Origin: Pontiella sp.
GTDB lineage: Bacteria; Verrucomicrobiota; Kiritimatiellia; Kiritimatiellales; Pontiellaceae
Direction: 5' to 3'
Assembly: GCA_029935255.1 (NCBI GenBank)
Contig: JAOZKS010000086.1
Location: forward strand, 1 to 9,586
Length of the DNA: 9,586 nt
The notes under the pieces: generated by a model
Database searches by the model: none
What the model was told of the DNA's origin: nothing
The model's input: only the letters and a program-made list of their open reading frames with translations
In this document: piece after piece, positions 6,630-9,586 of the stretch
Position numbering within the stretch: the first letter of the stretch is position 1
Layout: each line of letters opens with the position of its first letter
Made by a program: the position numbers and the translations under genes

Positions 6630-9193
6630 TTTTTCGGGATTTCCTGAATGTAGCGAAACCCGACATCGGACGGAACCACGGGGGTGTCGGACGCATAGCA
6701 ACACGGAAGGAAGTTGGGCGGCGTGGAGGAGCTTCCCCCCTTGACCTGATAGAAGGTATCGCTGTCCGGCAACTTCGTAGAAGTCATTTCCCGGACATTA
6801 CCCGCCATGTCGTAGGCATTGTACACGGTGATGTCACGGGGAAATTTCCCGGGCGGTGCCCATAGAGGATAGCGCGCCTTTCCCTTCTCATTGAATGCCG
6901 TCAGAGTCAGGTTGGCCTCGATCGAAAATTCATTCCCCCAGACATAGCGGCGGCCATCCACCCCGCGGGCAGCCTTTTCCCATTCCACCGCACTTGGCAA
7001 GCGAATCCTGGCCCCCGCCAGTGTGCTCTTCCACTCACAGAAAGCCTCTGCCGCTTCTCGGGTGATTCCCACCACGGGAAAATCAAGTTTCAACCGGACA
7101 TCCGTCAACGCCCCGGCTTCATTCCAAGCCGCCTTATACTGCCGGTCGGTTTGCAGGAATCGAACCCGGCTCATGTAGGCCGCCTTGAAGGCGGCATCAT
7201 CCAGATTTTTCCAGAACTCGATATACTCGGCGAACGTCACCTCATACTTCTTGCAGAAAAATGCATCCACATCACGTTGGTGCTCCCGATAAAAACGGGA
7301 CTCCTCTCCCCCATAGATGAACGGCCCGCCCGGCACATAAACCATGCCTTCGGGAACCCTATCGGGAACCTCTATTTCCACCCGCTTATTTTCGCCATGT
7401 CCAATATGAACAGGATAGGGCATCAAACCGCCATCAGCCCGCATGACCATCAACAGATAGGAACCTTTTTTGATGGTATCCACCTGAATGGGCAGTGCGC
7501 CCCGCCTAATGGCATCTCCCTGAACCTTCCGCGGCCCATCATCGACCAACGGCCAAACAATCACTTCTTTCACACGATCAGAACCGACAATCTCCAAACT
7601 GCCGAAGCCATCAATCCGCTGCTGGATCGCGTTTAATTCCTGAGCGGCCGATCCATCCGCACCCCTGCTCGACTGTTCAATCCGCAACCGCACCGTTTCC
7701 AACCATTCCCTAGCCTGCTCGTAGTCTTCCCGATGTAACGCATATTGGATACGCCGCCGCATAATATCGATATATCCCGCAGAAACGACGGCCTTATTCT
7801 TGTATTGCACCGGGATGCTTTCATATAAGGCATCGGCCACATTGTACTTCGCCGCGATATCCGTTTGTATCTCGGAAATCGTCTTCTCCAACTCAACTTC
7901 CTGCGGAGCCTTGCCTTTTAATTCGATTGAGGCACAAAAAGCCTGAAGTTCGTCATGCAGCCTTGTTGCTTCGTCCACCAAGCGGCCTCCATCTTTCCGA
8001 AGAACTTCAGCCCGATTAAGATTCGTGGAATAGCTCCCGAAAAACATCGCCTGCTGCATCCCGAAAGAAGTTCCCAACGCCACCACCACGGCAGCCAGCA
8101 CACTGGACTTAACTGGATTTCGCTTGCAGGTTTTCCAAAAATGAACCCAGCGTGGCGACCGGTAAGCCGTCACCTCGAAATTCCCGATATAGTTCCGGAT
8201 ATCCTTCGCAAAATCATCAACCGACCGGTAGCGGCTCACCGGGAGAAGCGACATGGCCTTAAGACATATCGCCTCCATCTCACGCGGGATTCCCAACTGA
8301 GGGCAACGAGTACGGGGCGGTTGGAATATTCCGCTCTTCACGTTTGCAAGCAACTTCCTGAGCTGCATCCTCTCGAACGGCGGCTTGTACGTCAGAATAT
8401 GGTATAGGATCGCACCCAGACTATAAACGTCAGACTGGAAATCGATGTCCTTGATGCGCCCCTCCGCCTGCTCCGGCGACATATAATTAGGCGTACCCGA
8501 AATGGCGCCATCGAGGGTTTGCTCTCCCTCATTCAACTCCTCCATGCGGAGTTGAACCTTGCTCTCAGAAACCTCGTCTTCATCCAGTTTCTTAACCAGA
8601 CCCCAATCCAGAATCAGCACCTCGCCAAACTCACCAACCATGATATTGGCCGGTTTGAGGTCTCGATGAATCACGCCCTTGCTATGGGCAAATGCCATTC
8701 CGTTACAAACCGCTAAAAAGATATCCAGTAGCACGTTGAGCGAATATCTTTTCTGATAGAACGACGTATGCGTATCGAGCCGGCCGAGAATCTCCTTGAG
8801 ATCATCCCCCTCGACTTTCTTCATTGTAAAATAAATGCCCAGCCCATCGCTCACCCCCAATTCATGCACCGGCATAATATTTGGATGCTCCAGCTGGGCC
8901 GTTCCGCGCGCCTCCTTGAGAAAACGATCAACCACCTCATCCTCATCGCGGAACTGCTCCTTGAGCGACTTAATCGCCACCTCGCGCCCCAGCAACGTAT
9001 CGCGCGCACTATGCACCTTGCCAAACGAGCCTTTGCCCAGCGGGGTGATCTTGGTGTAGTGCGTATCGTATTTCCCCATTTTCACCGACAGCACTTGTTT
9101 GATTTTCCCAAGCTCCATCGTCGATGACAAATCGGTCATCGCGTTGGAACTCCGGGTTGAATCTTTTGATGGGTCTGCATCAGGTGTTTCCAT
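6626..9193 (-). CDS. Transmembrane Ser/Thr protein kinase with C-terminal FGE-sulfatase (SUMF1-like) domain
   Basis: The 855-residue protein has a PknB-type kinase domain (about 47-338): glycine loop GKGSFG (53-58), Lys75, Glu94, HRDLKPAN (176-183), DWG at 196-198 instead of DFG, and GTPNYMSPEQ (233-242). All catalytic residues are present, so it is probably active. A membrane segment lies at about 364-386 after a basic stretch (KTCKRNPVK), leaving the kinase in the cytoplasm. Outside would be a helical region (390-530), a beta-rich PEGA-like stretch (about 530-612), and an FGE/SUMF1 domain (about 615-852; GMVYVPGGPF, FPVVGIT, RLPSAVEWEKAARG, YDMAGNVREM, VGFRYI). The FGE catalytic cysteine positions appear not to be cysteine, so this part is likelier a binding or sensing module. 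A GGAGG lies four bases before the ATG. It is the first gene of a two-gene unit with the HemF-like gene. Substrates are unknown. Confidence 0.92.
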   Translation of the reverse strand: METPDADPSKDSTRSSNAMTDLSSTMELGKIKQVLSVKMGKYDTHYTKITPLGKGSFGKVHSARDTLLGREVAIKSLKEQFRDEDEVVDRFLKEARGTAQLEHPNIMPVHELGVSDGLGIYFTMKKVEGDDLKEILGRLDTHTSFYQKRYSLNVLLDIFLAVCNGMAFAHSKGVIHRDLKPANIMVGEFGEVLILDWGLVKKLDEDEVSESKVQLRMEELNEGEQTLDGAISGTPNYMSPEQAEGRIKDIDFQSDVYSLGAILYHILTYKPPFERMQLRKLLANVKSGIFQPPRTRCPQLGIPREMEAICLKAMSLLPVSRYRSVDDFAKDIRNYIGNFEVTAYRSPRWVHFWKTCKRNPVKSSVLAAVVVALGTSFGMQQAMFFGSYSTNLNRAEVLRKDGGRLVDEATRLHDELQAFCASIELKGKAPQEVELEKTISEIQTDIAAKYNVADALYESIPVQYKNKAVVSAGYIDIMRRRIQYALHREDYEQAREWLETVRLRIEQSSRGADGSAAQELNAIQQRIDGFGSLEIVGSDRVKEVIVWPLVDDGPRKVQGDAIRRGALPIQVDTIKKGSYLLMVMRADGGLMPYPVHIGHGENKRVEIEVPDRVPEGMVYVPGGPFIYGGEESRFYREHQRDVDAFFCKKYEVTFAEYIEFWKNLDDAAFKAAYMSRVRFLQTDRQYKAAWNEAGALTDVRLKLDFPVVGITREAAEAFCEWKSTLAGARIRLPSAVEWEKAARGVDGRRYVWGNEFSIEANLTLTAFNEKGKARYPLWAPPGKFPRDITVYNAYDMAGNVREMTSTKLPDSDTFYQVKGGSSSTPPNFLPCCYASDTPVVPSDVGFRYIQEIPKK

Positions 9194-9197
9194 AAAT

Positions 9198-9202
9198 CCT
9201 CC
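9198..9202 (-). promoter_or_regulatory. Shine-Dalgarno site of the kinase gene
   Basis: Minus-strand GGAGG is four bases before the ATG at 9193. The spacing is slightly short, but the match is perfect, and it supports this start over the later in-frame Met19. Confidence 0.75.
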
Positions 9203-9237
9203 AGAGCAAAATCAAAGCCCCCGTCTCATCTATTAAG

Positions 9238-9269
9238 CTGCATTCTGAACGGGCCCGGATCGAATGCAG
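9238..9269. repeat. Inverted repeat upstream of the kinase gene
   Basis: Two perfect 8-bp arms, CTGCATTC (9238-9245) and GAATGCAG (9262-9269), flank a 16-bp centre that itself contains the palindrome CGGGCCCG. It begins 44 bp before the kinase ATG. It could be a DNA operator or, if transcribed, a hairpin in the kinase leader. It has no following T-run on either strand, so it is not a standard terminator. Confidence 0.6.
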
Positions 9270-9291
9270 AAGGGCTCCAAACAAGTCAAAG

Positions 9292-9305
9292 CATACTGGA
9301 GTATG
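9292..9305. repeat. Operator-like palindrome CATACT-GG-AGTATG
   Basis: Perfect 6-bp arms are separated by two bases. The half-site GGAGTAT (9298-9304) recurs at 9319-9325, 21 bp further on, about two helical turns. On the minus strand a TTGACT (9289-9284) lies just next to it, between the palindrome and the kinase gene, but I find no good -10 box at the right distance. A transcription-factor site is plausible, not shown. Confidence 0.45.
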
Positions 9306-9586
9306 TGAGGGTAAATTTGGAGTATTTTCTCAACCAAAATAACATGGGAAACACATGGAGCTCGCCCGACTGCTACCACACGGACTCTTCCACTCGCGAA
9401 CCAGAAACGCCCCCTCCGAGGCGAAAATGGTTATCTGCGGGGACTATTCATCCGGCATATACGGCTTTCTCGGGAAGGGCTGCAAGAAAGGTCTACTTGC
9501 AGGACTGCACCGAATGGCACTAAGTCAAGGGATTGTAGAATTCGATTTTGACGGCACGTAAACCTCAGGCTCTCGCTCATTATCAT

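Larger units (their letters stand above)
9194..9586. other. Intergenic stretch of about 390 bp at the right edge, no convincing gene
   Basis: The stretch holds the kinase leader, the 9238-9269 inverted repeat and the 9292-9305 palindrome. Beyond these, two overlapping short plus-strand frames exist: ATG at 9355 to a stop at 9561 (68 residues), and ATG at 9344 (in frame with GTG 9305) to 9523. Neither product resembles a family I know, and their codon use gives no clear preference. The 9355 start has a weak GGGAA eight bases upstream or closer. A small gene, a decayed gene fragment or plain leader DNA are all possible. Confidence 0.4.

Noticed and set aside
6630..6704. A longer start (ATG at 6704) for the HemF-like gene
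   Set aside because: The extra 25 residues are the out-of-frame kinase coding end, and the ATG at 6629 gives the standard ATGA overlap and a normal HemF N terminus.
9261..9289. A sigma-70-type promoter for the kinase using TTGACT on the minus strand
   Set aside because: At 17-bp spacing the -10 would be CATTCG, which matches only two of six consensus bases.

Overview
This 9.6 kb window is ordinary bacterial chromosome with closely packed genes. It holds six protein-coding genes, one of them cut by the left edge. I recognise no tRNA, rRNA, CRISPR array, insertion sequence or prophage. The best guess for the source is the PVC superphylum, plausibly Kiritimatiellota. The clearest sign is a membrane Ser/Thr kinase with a DWG motif instead of DFG and a C-terminal formylglycine-generating-enzyme-like domain, a design common in that group. 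The taxonomic call is an inference, not a proof.

Left block (1-1621): two genes of the conserved AmmeMemoRadiSam set read away from each other across a 51-bp gap. On the minus strand is amrB (MEMO1-like, its last residues lost off the edge). On the plus strand is amrS, a radical SAM enzyme. The third usual member, an AMMECR1-type amrA, is not visible and may lie beyond the left edge. The amrS product lacks the C-terminal cysteine tail I expect for the family.

Middle block (1646-5554): pgi (glucose-6-phosphate isomerase, minus strand) converges on amrS. It diverges from prc (tail-specific periplasmic protease, plus strand) across a 159-bp region holding both ribosome binding sites.

Right block (5604-9193): two minus-strand genes are fused by an ATGA stop/start overlap. 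The upstream one is an 855-residue membrane kinase. The downstream one is a divergent HemF-family protein (oxygen-dependent coproporphyrinogen III oxidase). This pairing of a sensor-like kinase with a heme-synthesis-type enzyme is the most unusual arrangement here, made more so by changes at the HemF active site and by the missing FGE cysteines in the kinase sensor domain.

Right edge (9194-9586): about 390 bp without a convincing gene. It carries an 8-bp-arm inverted repeat and a separate CATACT-GG-AGTATG palindrome just upstream of the kinase gene, both plausible regulatory sites.
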